From Paramarasmius palmivorus (Eukaryota > Basidiomycota > Agaricomycetes > Agaricales > Marasmiaceae): a stretch of 54,359 bases of DNA. The DNA lies in NCBI GenBank assembly GCA_037176845.1, contig JAYKXP010000230.1, forward strand, positions 1-54,359, in the 5' to 3' direction. Under the pieces are notes generated by a model. That model did no database searches. It was given only the letters and a program-made list of their open reading frames with translations, and was not told the DNA's origin. Of this stretch, positions 53,802 through 54,359 are shown in pieces. The first letter of the stretch is position 1, and each line of letters starts with the position of its first letter. The position numbers were made by a program, and so were the translations under genes.

Positions 53802-54359
53802 GTGATCTCGAGTGAAGGTGTGCACCCGAGTCTAGTCCTAGGCATAGACACGGGTGCACTGGTCATTCATTATAGCGTTGATGACGCTGTGACGGAGAGT
53901 TACAGACTCGAGGGCAAGTGTACTTGGTACATTTACCCTCGAGTACCCAAGTCTCATCCCTTCGTCATGGACAAAGGGATATGACTGTCGGGTTTGCCGG
54001 TCAGACCGGCGTTGAGAGGCAGCGTGGTCTTGTCCCACGCTGTCTCTCTTGTCCTCCAACCATCATCGTCCGCGACGAAACCAAGGTGTCAAAGGTCAGT
54101 TCTTTTTTACTCTTCTTTTATCTATCAATACTTACTTATTAACAAGGTTCTATTTACGTTGAATAGGAGAGGGGGAACGTCGGAGAAGAAGGAAAAATAA
54201 ATGAGGTCGCGGATACAAGGTGCGTGCCTGTTGAACTGTCCGTACATTCTTTTCTTTTAGTTTCTTTTTACAGATTAAATTGCTCATCTTACGTTGATCT
54301 TTCTGACACGTCTCACCCGCCGCCACCAGTCCCTGCTCGGTACCTCGCCTCCTACTTGA
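53802..54359 (+). pseudogene. Last array module copy, cut by window end
   Basis: It repeats the hairpin order of 50,540-50,720 (CTCGAGGGCAAGTG, CCCTTCGTC..GACAAAGGG, CCGGTCAGACCGG, GGCAGCGTGG), then mini-exon 54147-54219 and the start of exon 3. Segment 54,076-54,144 is nearly identical to 53,030-53,098, including ATCAATACTTACTTATTAAC, pointing to a recent local copy. Confidence 0.5.

Larger units (their letters stand above)
41454..54359. repeat. Hairpin-dense modular array (continues past window)
   Basis: About 12.9 kb in which inverted repeats with 8-37-bp arms and 1-20-nt loops occur every 40-80 bp, most of them perfect. Many contain the core TTCGTC-N3-GACGAA or the variant TTTGTC-N3-GACAAA. 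Hairpins sit at fixed positions in a module with a hairpin-rich exon, a 66-76-nt mini-exon between two short introns, and an exon with the ASG/PEA palindrome. Module orientation by the CAAG|GTGCGT donor is plus at 44,180, 45,087, 49,605, 50,857, 51,864, 52,649, 53,372 and 54,220. It is minus near 43,165, 43,701, 47,050, 47,655 and 49,126. Nothing comparable exists at 1-41 kb apart from one stray palindrome. Confidence 0.9.

Noticed and set aside
41454..54359. CRISPR array
   Set aside because: Repeats are palindromes of different sequence and spacing with no constant repeat-spacer unit, no cas genes are present, and the context is eukaryotic.
41454..54359. Mitochondrial double-hairpin or GC-cluster DNA misassembled into the contig
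   Set aside because: Copies contain GT-AG introns with nuclear-like splice signals, base composition matches the neighbouring nuclear DNA, and the region joins a NACHT gene at a defined base. Long-read proof is still needed.

Overview
The window looks like nuclear DNA of a basidiomycete fungus, most likely an Agaricomycete. Genes are cut by many short (about 50-60 nt) GT-AG introns. The recognisable proteins belong to families that are expanded in Agaricomycetes: a JmjC/cupin-like protein, a NACHT NTPase with the fungal 'SPGTR' lead-in to its P-loop, and a seven-transmembrane protein with the 'ESGA...LII' signature. No tRNA, rRNA, ribosomal-protein or other housekeeping gene was seen, so this is accessory and possibly subtelomeric DNA. 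Species is not inferred.

Layout. 1-1,037: copy 1 of a segment found three times (also about 23,890-24,850 and 40,110-41,453) that carries the 3' end of a NACHT gene and its flank. 1,124-5,072: an intact eight-exon JmjC-like gene. 5,200-13,500: degraded paralogous fragments of two unidentified multi-exon families (F1 on plus, F2 on minus). 13,523-14,922: a minus-strand seven-transmembrane gene with an in-frame stop. 15,201-15,340: a 140-bp MITE with perfect terminal repeats and target duplication. 17,040-24,850 and 34,690-41,453: two copies (A and B) of a roughly 7-kb segmental duplication holding F1 and F2 pseudogenes. Copy A contains a 729-bp hAT-like insertion, and copy B still shows the empty site. 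24,581-27,650: a nearly complete NACHT gene on minus. 28,000-34,690: decayed membrane-protein-like and F1-like fragments.

41,454-54,359 (end of window): a 12.9-kb region unlike the rest. It is packed with short, mostly perfect palindromic hairpins, roughly one every 40-80 bp. Many share the core TTCGTC-N3-GACGAA. The hairpins lie in a multi-copy gene-like module: a hairpin-rich exon 1, an intron, a 66-76-nt mini-exon, an intron, and an exon 3 containing a palindrome that encodes ASG...PEA. Modules occur in both orientations around two inverted centres. One copy (50,350-51,317) reads as an intact three-exon gene of 283 codons whose hairpins are translated in frame. Between copies, hairpins at the same position differ in sequence but change on both arms, so pairing is kept. 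This looks like a eukaryotic nuclear counterpart of palindromic elements inside coding sequence, such as Rickettsia palindromic elements, and is the main candidate for an undescribed system. The array cuts into the third NACHT copy at a sharp junction, at a TTAGGG-like edge that recurs at 45,092. A single stray hairpin of the same type lies just downstream of the JmjC gene.
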